Source: Rickettsiales bacterium (lineage in GTDB: Bacteria > Pseudomonadota > Alphaproteobacteria > Rickettsiales > JALZUV01). Taken from it: a stretch of 5,136 bases of DNA. The stretch covers positions 1 to 5,136 of the forward strand of contig JALZUV010000014.1 in NCBI GenBank assembly GCA_023301245.1. The letters are read 5' to 3'. Shown here piece by piece: positions 1 to 5,136 of the stretch (the first letter of the stretch is position 1; every line of letters starts with the position of its first letter). Below the pieces are notes generated by a model. The model was given only the letters and a program-made list of their open reading frames with translations. It did not search any database and was not told the origin of the DNA. The position numbers were made by a program, and so were the translations under genes.

Positions 1-158
1 ACAACTTCATAAACCATGTGGTGAAGGCCAGAGCCATCGTCTGTATCGCCAATATACATACCAGGACGTTTGCGAACCGCTTCTAGCCCTTTGAGAACCT
101 TAATCGAATCGGCACCATACTCTTCGCTCTTAGGAGCGTTTTCAGCAGCTTGTGTCAT
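1..158 (-). CDS. gyrB: DNA gyrase subunit B, N-terminal fragment (cut by window edge)
   Basis: This is the start of the ATPase subunit of DNA gyrase, the type II topoisomerase that introduces negative supercoils in the cytoplasm. Reading leftward from the ATG at 158-156 gives 52 complete codons. After a short variable tail (MTQAAENAPKSEEYGA) comes the near-invariant GyrB N-terminal arm: DSIKVLKGLEAVRKRPGMYIG, followed by DTDDGSGLHHMVYEVV. The RKRPGMYIGDT and GLHHMVYE stretches are diagnostic of GyrB. ParE is the main alternative, but the DTDDG-GLHHMVYEV wording favours GyrB. The catalytic Asn/Glu of the GHKL ATPase fold lie beyond the left edge. The upstream leader has only a weak Shine-Dalgarno (ACGGGTAA). 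The gene is transcribed away from ffs-dnaX. Confidence 0.96.
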   Translation of the reverse strand, partial: MTQAAENAPKSEEYGADSIKVLKGLEAVRKRPGMYIGDTDDGSGLHHMVYEV

Positions 159-299
159 GTAAATTACCCGTATGTTATTCTTCTTATTTTATATGCTCGC
201 ATACTAGAAGTAATCATGCCTGAAATCTAGCAAAAACCTCAAATTATACAGGGAATGTTGAATCTATTATCTTCGTTCAAAAATAACGCGTTAAAGCCC
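159..299. other. Divergent intergenic region between gyrB and ffs
   Basis: This AT-rich stretch contains no convincing reading frame or RNA gene. It separates the leftward gyrB from the rightward ffs-dnaX unit and carries the candidate gyrB -10 box. I see no clear operator or terminator in the rest of it. Confidence 0.6.
243..248 (-). promoter_or_regulatory. Candidate -10 box of a gyrB promoter
   Basis: On the minus strand bases 248-243 read a perfect TATAAT, about 85 bases upstream of the gyrB ATG. No good -35 hexamer sits 16-18 bases further upstream (the 17-base position reads GATAAT), so the assignment rests on the -10 alone. A TATAAA further down the leader is a weaker alternative. Confidence 0.35.
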
Positions 300-328
300 T
301 TGAGTTGATGGCAATCTGGCGCTACATT
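300..328 (+). promoter_or_regulatory. Sigma-70-type promoter of the SRP RNA gene
   Basis: TTGAGT (300-305) and TACATT (323-328) are separated by exactly 17 bases, each matching 4 of 6 consensus positions. Seven bases after the -10 box, transcription would begin at about G335, next to the first paired base of the SRP RNA closing stem (G336). The agreement between predicted start and RNA fold makes the call stronger than the hexamers alone. TTGATG at 305-310 overlaps but has too short a spacer. Confidence 0.6.
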
Positions 329-334
329 CTCGTT

Positions 335-428
335 GGGTCGGTCAGCGGGCGGAATGTCCGTGAATCTGGTCAGGACTGAGAAGTAGCAGCCATAGCGAAA
401 TACATCTCGGGTCGCTGCCGGCCTTTTT
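335..428 (+). ncRNA. ffs: Signal recognition particle RNA, small bacterial (4.5S) type
   Basis: This RNA binds Ffh and directs ribosomes making membrane or exported proteins to FtsY. The conserved domain IV is visible at about 366-391: UCUGGUCAGG, then a 3-bp stem ACU/AGU capped by GAGA (376-379), then AGCAGCC. UCAGG and AGCAGCC form the symmetric loop bound by the Ffh M domain. The 3' side continues AUAGCGA...CUCGGGUCGCUGCCGGCC, the usual alphaproteobacterial wording. The closing stem pairs GGUCGG (336-341) with CCGGCC (418-423) and CAGCG (343-347) with CGCUG (413-417), with one bulged U. A middle helix pairs UCCG-GA (357-363) with UC-CGGG (405-411). There is no Alu domain, as expected for a length near 90 nt. 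ffs immediately upstream of dnaX is also the arrangement in Bacillus subtilis. The ends are inferred from the promoter and T-run. Confidence 0.9.
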
Positions 429-430
429 CT
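413..430 (+). terminator. Intrinsic terminator formed by the end of the SRP RNA
   Basis: The 3' arm of the GC-rich closing stem (413-423) is followed directly by TTTTT (424-428). The mature RNA's own closing helix would therefore serve as the terminator hairpin. The T-run is short, so some read-through into dnaX is possible. Confidence 0.55.
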
Positions 431-433
431 AAA

Positions 434-507
434 TGCAGTTGCCAGTCGTCAGTTGTCAGTTGCCAGTTACAAGAATAAAAACTGACGCCTAATAACTGAC
501 GACTGAA
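434..507. repeat. Heptanucleotide repeats in inverted orientation forming a long hairpin
   Basis: Five heptads run head to tail at 434-468: TGCAGTT, GCCAGTC, GTCAGTT, GTCAGTT, GCCAGTT. After an 11-base A-rich spacer (469-479), four heptad lengths follow in the opposite orientation at 480-507: AACTGAC, a diverged unit, AACTGAC, GACTGAA. CAGTCGTCAGTT (443-454) and AACTGACGACTG (494-505) are perfect 12-base inverted repeats. The inner heptads continue the pairing with three mismatches and some G-U pairs down to the loop. It lies between the ffs T-run and the dnaX start, ending 9 bases before the ATG. It has no T-tract of its own, so it is not a classic terminator. Confidence 0.85.
453..481 (+). 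promoter_or_regulatory. Possible dnaX promoter inside the heptad repeats
   Basis: TTGTCA (453-458, 5 of 6 to consensus) lies 17 bases before TAAAAA (476-481, 4 of 6), giving a start near 488 and a leader of about 28 bases. The -35 is made by the junction of two heptads, so the match could be coincidental. The alternative is read-through from the ffs promoter. Confidence 0.3.
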
Positions 508-516
508 AATCATCTT

Positions 517-2154
517 ATGGAATATCGCGTACTCGCTCGTAAATATCGCCCAACTAATTTTGATACGTTAATTGGTCAGGATGTGTTGGTAAGAACGCTG
601 TCCAATGCTATTGAACGCAACCGTGTGGCCCATGCATTTTTGCTGCATGGTATCCGCGGGATTGGTAAAACCACCACTGCGCGTATTATCGCCAAGGCGC
701 TTAACTGCGTGGGCGCTGATGGCAAGGGTGGGGCAACCATCAGCCCGTGCGATCTGTGCGAAAATTGTGTGGCCATTACCGAAGATCGCCATATTGATGT
801 GATTGAAATGGATGCGGCCAGCAGCACTGGTGTTGATAATATCCGCGATAATATCATTGATAATATTCACTATGCGCCCGGCCAAGCGCGCACTAAAGTT
901 TATATTATTGATGAGGTGCACATGCTTTCGAAAAACGCGTTTAACGCGTTGCTGAAAACATTGGAAGAGCCGCCTGAACATGTGAAGTTTATTTTTGCCA
1001 CCACCGAGCTGCGTAAAATTCCCATCACTATTCTTTCGCGCTGTCAGAAGTTTGATTTACGCCGTGTGGATGTGCCTGAACTGAGCGCGCATCTGGCGAA
1101 AATTTGCGAAAAAGAACAAGTAACCGTGCAAGAAGATGAGCTGAAATTACTGGCCGGTGCGGCTGAAGGTTCTGTGCGCGATGCGCTTTCGATGCTCGAC
1201 CAAGCCATTGCGCTGGGTGAAGAAAGCGATGGAAAAACCATCATCGAACAAGGCAAGGTCGCGCAGATGCTCGGCATGGCTGATAAGACCCGCACGGTTG
1301 ATTTGCTGGGTTATCTGTACGAAGGGCAAGTGAGCGATGCGCTTACCGTGCTGCGCGAACAATATGCGGGCGGTAACGACCCCTCGATGATTCTGCAAGA
1401 ATTACTAGAGCGCGTGCATGAACTAACCCTTATCAAAACTAATACGCAGCCTGAAGGTGCCGAAATTACCCCCGGTTATGCGAGCTTAAAAGAGTTAAGC
1501 AGTAAGCTAAGCCTTGGCATTTTAACCCGTAGCTGGCAAGTGCTGGCCAAAGGTATGCAAGAGGTGGCGCAAGTCAGCAATGCACTCGCTGCGGCAGAAA
1601 TGATAATCATCCGCCTTGCGCATTTATCTGATTTGCCCGACCCGACGCAACTGCTTAAAAAGCTGAAAGCGGAAGCCTCAAATGCGCCTGCTGCCGCAGC
1701 ACCTTCCGCAGCAGGTTCTCCTGCGCCTGTGGCCGCCGCTGCTGCCCCTGTTGCCGTGAATGAAAACGCATTGGAAGATGCGCAACGTAGTCAAGATTTT
1801 GGCAGCTTCGTAGCGGTGGTCGATTTATTCAAACGCAAGAAAGAAGCCATGCTTGCCCATCATCTCTTTACCGAAGCGAGCCTCGTTAGCTTTAGCCAAG
1901 GTAAAATTGAATTGAATTTCGATGAATCGGTTGGCCGCGATGTGCCCGCCGATATTGCCGCGAAATTAAATGAATGGAGCGGCGATACATGGATTGTCGC
2001 CACCAGCCAAGCCCAAGGTGCGCCAAGTTTGCGCGCCCAAGCCGAACAAATTCAAGAAGCGAAAGAAGCAAAATTGCGCAATCATCCGCTTGTGCAAGAA
2101 GTATTAACCGCCTTTGAAGGCAGCGAAATTAAAGAACTTAAACTAGGAGCGTAA
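517..2154 (+). CDS. dnaX: DNA polymerase III subunit gamma/tau (clamp loader ATPase)
   Basis: DnaX is the motor subunit of the clamp loader, which uses ATP to open and place the beta clamp on primed DNA. The 545 residues begin MEYRVLARKYRP, the family's typical N-terminus. Walker A is GIRGIGKT (45-52). Four zinc-binding cysteines follow at C64, C78, C81 and C84. Walker B is IIDEVHML (130-137, D132/E133), the sensor-1 region is ATTE (161-164), the SRC arginine-finger motif is 174-176, and the sensor-2 region is GSVRDALS (218-225, R221). An Ala/Pro-rich linker (390-414) separates the AAA+ and collar region from a C-terminal domain ending NHPLVQEVLTAFEGSEIKELKL, as in alphaproteobacterial tau. 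E. coli DnaX is about 100 residues longer. The ATG at 517 matches the family start but has no clear Shine-Dalgarno. The in-frame TAA at 493 limits any upstream extension. ybaB follows after 4 bases. Confidence 0.97.
   Translation: MEYRVLARKYRPTNFDTLIGQDVLVRTLSNAIERNRVAHAFLLHGIRGIGKTTTARIIAKALNCVGADGKGGATISPCDLCENCVAITEDRHIDVIEMDAASSTGVDNIRDNIIDNIHYAPGQARTKVYIIDEVHMLSKNAFNALLKTLEEPPEHVKFIFATTELRKIPITILSRCQKFDLRRVDVPELSAHLAKICEKEQVTVQEDELKLLAGAAEGSVRDALSMLDQAIALGEESDGKTIIEQGKVAQMLGMADKTRTVDLLGYLYEGQVSDALTVLREQYAGGNDPSMILQELLERVHELTLIKTNTQPEGAEITPGYASLKELSSKLSLGILTRSWQVLAKGMQEVAQVSNALAAAEMIIIRLAHLSDLPDPTQLLKKLKAEASNAPAAAAPSAAGSPAPVAAAAAPVAVNENALEDAQRSQDFGSFVAVVDLFKRKKEAMLAHHLFTEASLVSFSQGKIELNFDESVGRDVPADIAAKLNEWSGDTWIVATSQAQGAPSLRAQAEQIQEAKEAKLRNHPLVQEVLTAFEGSEIKELKLGA
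2145..2149 (+). promoter_or_regulatory. Ribosome binding site of ybaB inside the end of dnaX
   Basis: AGGAG lies within the last codons of dnaX, 9 bases before the ybaB ATG at 2159. It is the clearest Shine-Dalgarno in the window and implies translational coupling of the two genes. Confidence 0.8.
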
Positions 2155-2158
2155 CCTC

Positions 2159-2461
2159 ATGAATATTCAAAAAATGCTAAAACAAGCGCAGCAAATGCAA
2201 GCGAAAATGGAAGTGATGCAAGCCGAGCTGGTACAACAAGAAGTTGAAGGAACATCAGGCGGCGGCGCTGTGAAGGTTACCCTTTCAGGCAAGCATGATA
2301 TGAAATCTATCTCGATTGACGAAAGCCTCGTCGATAAGGAAGAAAAAGAGATGTTAGAAGATATGATTATCGCGGCATTTAACGATGCAAAAGCTAAGGC
2401 CGATGCTCTAAACGCCGATGCGATGTCTGATGCCACAGGCGGTATGAAACTGCCGTTTTAG
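2159..2461 (+). CDS. ybaB: YbaB/EbfC family nucleoid-associated protein
   Basis: This is a small cytoplasmic DNA-binding protein of the YbaB/EbfC family, which forms tweezer-shaped dimers and associates with the nucleoid. At 100 residues it has family length. It starts MNIQKMLKQAQQMQAKM, the long amphipathic first helix. It continues with EVEGTSGGGAVKVTLSG (28-44), the signature glycine-rich turn and beta strand. It ends LEDMIIAAFNDAKAKAD...MSDATGGMKLPF, close to the family's usual C-terminus. The gene follows dnaX by 4 bases, the widespread dnaX-ybaB arrangement linked to replication and recombination genes. In many bacteria recR comes next, but not here. No residue looks aberrant. Confidence 0.95.
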   Translation: MNIQKMLKQAQQMQAKMEVMQAELVQQEVEGTSGGGAVKVTLSGKHDMKSISIDESLVDKEEKEMLEDMIIAAFNDAKAKADALNADAMSDATGGMKLPF

Positions 2462-2469
2462 TGGATAAT

Positions 2470-2757
2470 ATGAAATATTTCATCATTCTTGCGGCTCTGT
2501 TTTTTGCCACCTCTGCCCATGCTTTGCAGGTGGTTAATTGCAGCGATAAAGCGGAAACTATTAGCGTCGATTATTATGGTGAGACCAAGCAAGTTATCTT
2601 GAAGCCTGCTGACCGTAAGCGCTTTTATGGGCGTGCACGTAGCGTGTCATTGGGCGAGCAAGTCATAACGCTCCTCCATCATGATAATGAATATTGTATT
2701 CGCGATGGCAGGCTGTCATTGCAACGGCGTAACCGTAATAATAAGCGTAATCGCTAG
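2470..2757 (+). CDS. Small exported protein of unknown function
   Basis: I do not recognise this gene. From the ATG at 2470 it encodes 95 residues. MKYFIILAALFFATSAHA (1-18) is a good Sec signal peptide, with K2, a hydrophobic core and an AHA cleavage site, which argues for the ATG over the in-frame GTG at 2461. That GTG overlaps the ybaB stop codon and would put three residues in front. The predicted mature part (19-95) has two cysteines, C24 and C76, that could form a disulfide in the periplasm. Between them are alternating hydrophobic and polar residues (ETISVDYYG, KQVILKP, SVSLGEQVITLL) that suggest a small beta-sandwich. The last 15 residues are very basic and Asn-rich (RRNRNNKRNR at the end), possibly contacting nucleic acid or acidic surface polymers. 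It likely shares the dnaX-ybaB transcript. Its Shine-Dalgarno is weak. Confidence 0.8.
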   Translation: MKYFIILAALFFATSAHALQVVNCSDKAETISVDYYGETKQVILKPADRKRFYGRARSVSLGEQVITLLHHDNEYCIRDGRLSLQRRNRNNKRNR

Positions 2758-2761
2758 AGTT

Positions 2762-3331
2762 TTACTCTGCTACTGCTTCAACCGTTTGTACTTCGGGTAC
2801 ATAATGTTTTAGCATATTTTCGATACCATCTTTCAGCGTAATAGTGCTGCTGGGGCAACCTGAACATGAGCCATGAAGCTCTAATTTTACCGTGCCAGTA
2901 TCTTCTTCGAAGCCTTTGAATACGATGTCGCCACCATCTTGCGCTACGGCAGGGCGTACGCGAGTTTCGATAAGTTCTTTAATGGTGCGTGCAATGTCCG
3001 AATCGGCTTCGTCCGAGCCGCCTTTATTGGCAACTTCTTCGCCTTTCATTACAGGCTTTCCTGCCACGAAATGATCCATAATGCGGCTAAGAATTGGCGC
3101 CTTTAGCGCATCCCATTCTACCGTTTCACTTTTGGTGACACTGACAAAGTCATGGCCAAAAAAGATAGCGTTAATGCCTTCTACTTCAAACATACTACCC
3201 GCAAGTTCCGACTTTTTTTCCGCTTCTTCTTTACGGGTAAAAAAGGCTGTCGCGCCTTGCGCCATCACTTCCTTGCCAGGAAGAAATTTTAGCGTTTGTG
3301 GGTTTGGGGTGGTTTCCGTTTGAATGAACAT
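2762..3331 (-). CDS. nfuA: Iron-sulfur cluster carrier NfuA (Nfu_N + NifU-like domains)
   Basis: NfuA holds a 4Fe-4S cluster at a dimer interface and passes it to apo-enzymes in the cytoplasm. The 189 residues start MFIQTETTPNPQTLKFLPG, the hallmark of the Nfu_N domain (about 1-87) of alphaproteobacterial and mitochondrial NFU1-type proteins. The C-terminal NifU-like domain (about 113-182) shows RVRPAVAQDGGDIVF (124-138) and the cluster-binding GSCSGCPSS motif with C156 and C159. Both required cysteines are present and the length is normal, so it should be functional. The ATG at 3331 has an AAGG Shine-Dalgarno 7 bases upstream. It lies 64 bases after the EAL gene on the same strand and converges on the small exported gene with a 4-base gap. 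Confidence 0.96.
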   Translation of the reverse strand: MFIQTETTPNPQTLKFLPGKEVMAQGATAFFTRKEEAEKKSELAGSMFEVEGINAIFFGHDFVSVTKSETVEWDALKAPILSRIMDHFVAGKPVMKGEEVANKGGSDEADSDIARTIKELIETRVRPAVAQDGGDIVFKGFEEDTGTVKLELHGSCSGCPSSTITLKDGIENMLKHYVPEVQTVEAVAE

Positions 3332-3338
3332 GTTGATA

Positions 3339-3357
3339 CCTTACTATTTTTGTAAGG
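3339..3357 (-). promoter_or_regulatory. nfuA ribosome binding site inside a leader hairpin
   Basis: On the minus strand CCTTAC (3357-3352) and GTAAGG (3344-3339) are perfect 6-base inverted repeats around a 7-base A-rich loop. The AAGG in the second arm is the only Shine-Dalgarno candidate for nfuA. If the hairpin forms in the mRNA it would hide this site. The stem is short and AT-balanced, so it may be only marginally stable. Confidence 0.5.
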
Positions 3358-3359
3358 CA

Positions 3360-3388
3360 TAGATAGGGCGGTGGTTAAGTAAATGCAA
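3360..3388 (-). promoter_or_regulatory. Weak candidate promoter for nfuA
   Basis: On the minus strand TTGCAT (3388-3383) precedes TATCTA (3365-3360) by 17 bases; each matches only 3 of 6 consensus positions. A start would fall near 3353, within the 5' arm of the leader hairpin, so the promoter and the full hairpin are hard to reconcile. Co-transcription from the EAL gene is the alternative. Confidence 0.2.
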
Positions 3389-3396
3389 GGCCTTGC
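3385..3396. repeat. Perfect 12-base palindrome at the end of the EAL gene
   Basis: GCAAGGCCTTGC reads the same on both strands and touches the last base of the EAL gene's TAG stop codon. It has no spacer, so it is a poor RNA hairpin and no T-run follows. It could be a dimeric protein site upstream of nfuA, or chance. Confidence 0.4.
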
Positions 3397-5136
3397 TAAC
3401 CTTCCTTTTTATTTGGAAGCCACTCTTTGCCATCATCTGCGTTGTTGCTGCTGAGCAATCCTTTGAACTCATCGCATTTTTTGTTCCAGCCTTCTAGGGT
3501 GTTTTCTTCTTCATCAGGTTTGCCAAATAGCCAGCCTTGGCCGTAATGCACACCGCTTTCCCACAGAATTTGCGCGGTCTTTTCATCTTCCACCATCTCG
3601 CCGATGGTGGTCATGCCAAGGTTGCGGCACATGCCCACCATGGCACGCAGTAAATGGCGGCCACGCGTGGTGGTTAAATTATCGCGCACATAGCTGCCAT
3701 CAATTTTCACGTAATCGACATGCAAATGGCGTAAGTAATCGAACGATGATTCAGCCACACCAAAATCATCGAGGCAGCAAGTATGGCCACCCATACGCAG
3801 TTCTTGCAGGAAGTTATTCGCCAGTTCCATATCGGAAATTTTAGCCGATTCAGTCACCTCAATAATCAGCTGTTTTCGCACATGGGGGAACTTCCCCATT
3901 AGGGCAATAAATGTATCCATGAAGAATTTTGACGATAGCGATTTGCCCGATAGGTTAATGGCAATTTGTGGCCATTTGCCTTTTTCGTGGCTGCGGTCTA
4001 GGGTTTCTAATGCACGGCGGCTCATGGCTAAGTCAAACTCGCCAATAAGTCCTGTGCGCTCGCCAAAAGTGACAAATTCAAATGGGTTGCTAAAGGCGCT
4101 ATCTTCAGGTTTCTTTAAGCGCACTAACGCTTCGTAATGATGAATAACCCCACTACGTAAATCGACAATTGGTTGATAGGCGAGGTTGAAAGAATCATCC
4201 TCCACAGTCGATTTAAATTGGGTAATATTAGTGACCGTTTCTTCGAGTAAACTATCATAGCTTTGCTGAATGCTATCAAAGCTGAAATTTTCATTATTTT
4301 CTGAAAAACGACCCAGTGTGTAGAAAATTGCCCGAGCCGAATCTTCATCATTTAGCCCGCCTGCATCGCCATCTAAACTCGACATGCGGGCTTTGAAATT
4401 TTGCATGCTGGGGTCGAGTCGTGCAATCAGCGCTTGTACGTCGTTTACCACGGTTGATTCCTCAATAGAATCTACATGCACAAAACTGAATTTATCGACA
4501 TCAATGCGCCCAGCCATATCATTATCGACCGATTGCTTGCGGATATAATCTGCAATATCTTTGCCTAGTTGTTTGGCTTGTTCAGGTGCTAGTGCATCAA
4601 GAAACTCTTCCAAATTTGGTAGGTCGAGTAGCGACATTTTCACCTGCTGACCCGATTCAACCAATTCGCGCATGCGTTCGGCAGCGCGTTTGGCGAAGGT
4701 TTCTTTATTTAGCAAACCTGTTTGCGTATCACGCGTGGTAATATCGCTCGCTTGCATTTCTTCTTTCAAAATAGTGAAGCTTAGGTAGAGCGCGCTATCG
4801 TATTTGGGCAAGGTTACGCCTGAAACTACGACGGGCAATTTATCAAATAGGCGGCTATGCAGGAACATTTTGCGTTGTTGTGCACGGCCTGATACTTCAA
4901 TGCTCTTTAGTAACTCTTCCCAGCTAGCTTCTTGGTCTGGGGCGAGAAAATCGATGAAAGAGTGGTTGAGAAAATGCTCTGCATCTTCGCCCAAAAATCC
5001 GCGTGTCGCGCCATCAATATAGGTTACAAGATGTTCGTCATTAAGCTCAATTAGCATATCCGATGAAGCAAAGGCGAAGGCCACAAACCTATCGCGGTCA
5101 TATTTTAATGCCTCTAAGCTGGAGGTGGATAAAGTA
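3396..5136 (-). CDS. PAS - degenerate GGDEF - EAL protein, probable c-di-GMP phosphodiesterase (5' end outside window)
   Basis: The C-terminal EAL domain probably hydrolyses cyclic di-GMP to pGpG. Numbering from the GTG at 5084, the EAL domain spans about 295-525 and keeps the metal and catalytic positions: EALVR (318-322), N377 in INLSG, EVTE (409-412), DDFG (439-442), K460 in VKID, E496 and Q515 in YGQG. Before it, RDTQTGLLNKETF (118-130) begins a GGDEF-like domain whose signature is DVDKF (195-199), so cyclase activity is not expected. Residues 1-110 look like a PAS sensor domain. No transmembrane segment is visible. The frame stays open for 17 more codons to the right edge and these read like protein (SSLEALKYDRDRF), continuous with FVAFAFASSD, so the GTG is probably not the true start. 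It ends KKEG with a TAG at 3398-3396 and may be co-transcribed with nfuA. Confidence 0.88.
   Translation of the reverse strand, partial: TLSTSSLEALKYDRDRFVAFAFASSDMLIELNDEHLVTYIDGATRGFLGEDAEHFLNHSFIDFLAPDQEASWEELLKSIEVSGRAQQRKMFLHSRLFDKLPVVVSGVTLPKYDSALYLSFTILKEEMQASDITTRDTQTGLLNKETFAKRAAERMRELVESGQQVKMSLLDLPNLEEFLDALAPEQAKQLGKDIADYIRKQSVDNDMAGRIDVDKFSFVHVDSIEESTVVNDVQALIARLDPSMQNFKARMSSLDGDAGGLNDEDSARAIFYTLGRFSENNENFSFDSIQQSYDSLLEETVTNITQFKSTVEDDSFNLAYQPIVDLRSGVIHHYEALVRLKKPEDSAFSNPFEFVTFGERTGLIGEFDLAMSRRALETLDRSHEKGKWPQIAINLSGKSLSSKFFMDTFIALMGKFPHVRKQLIIEVTESAKISDMELANNFLQELRMGGHTCCLDDFGVAESSFDYLRHLHVDYVKIDGSYVRDNLTTTRGRHLLRAMVGMCRNLGMTTIGEMVEDEKTAQILWESGVHYGQGWLFGKPDEEENTLEGWNKKCDEFKGLLSSNNADDGKEWLPNKKEG

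Noticed and set aside
443..505. Heptad repeats as a CRISPR array or a phage attachment site
   Set aside because: Repeat units are 7 bases with no unique spacers, no cas genes or integrase are present, and the arms are inverted.
568..981. Long open frame on the minus strand opposite dnaX (137 codons)
   Set aside because: It lies fully inside dnaX, whose protein is unmistakable; its translation resembles no family I know and has no ribosome binding site or context.
1044..1398. Two minus-strand open frames opposite dnaX
   Set aside because: Overlapping frames with serine- or arginine-rich low-information translations, explained by codon bias of the sense gene.
2167..2436. Minus-strand frame opposite ybaB rich in Ser, Ala and Cys
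   Set aside because: It is the antisense of a well-supported YbaB gene; its composition follows from that gene's helix codons.
2752..2769. Bidirectional intrinsic terminator between the small exported gene and nfuA
   Set aside because: The stem is only five pairs plus a wobble and lacks a T-run on either strand.
2892..3323. Plus-strand open frames opposite nfuA
   Set aside because: Both are contained in nfuA, which has complete domains and cysteines; no separate start signal is visible.
4124..4351. Short minus-strand frame inside the EAL gene, out of frame
   Set aside because: The main frame is continuous through this region with domain-consistent sequence, so it is neither a frameshift nor a nested gene I can support.

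Overview
The window looks like a chromosomal housekeeping segment from an alphaproteobacterium of moderate GC content. The evidence is the style of the DnaX C-terminal region, an Nfu_N + NifU type NfuA, a PAS/degenerate-GGDEF/EAL protein with an 'RDRFVAFAFASSD'-like start, and a small SRP RNA next to dnaX. The exact order or genus cannot be fixed from this sequence. I see no phage, transposon, CRISPR or defence genes.

Layout, left to right. Bases 1-158 (minus strand) are the first 52 codons of gyrB, cut by the left edge. Bases 159-334 hold no gene. They are a divergent control region with a TATAAT box facing gyrB and a TTGAGT-17-TACATT promoter facing right. At about 335-428 lies the 4.5S/SRP RNA gene (ffs), whose closing stem runs into five Ts. 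Bases 434-507 are a family of heptanucleotide repeats in opposite orientations that fold into one long imperfect hairpin, ending just before dnaX. Then come dnaX (517-2154) and ybaB/ebfC (2159-2461), tightly coupled, followed by a small unrecognised exported protein (2470-2757) in the position where recR often sits. Convergent to these, with only 4 bases between stop codons, is nfuA (2762-3331, minus). Behind it is a c-di-GMP phosphodiesterase-like gene (3396 to the right edge, minus), whose reading frame stays open to base 5136, so its true start lies outside the window.

Functionally, gyrB, dnaX and ybaB belong to DNA topology, the replisome clamp loader and nucleoid association. ffs supplies the RNA of the signal recognition particle. 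NfuA delivers iron-sulfur clusters. The EAL protein probably lowers c-di-GMP, with its GGDEF domain decayed to DVDKF. 

I did not find a convincing undescribed multi-gene system. The points most worth a second look are the heptad-repeat hairpin against the dnaX start, the SRP RNA apical loop with a covarying stem, the small secreted protein behind ybaB, and a hairpin that covers the nfuA ribosome binding site.
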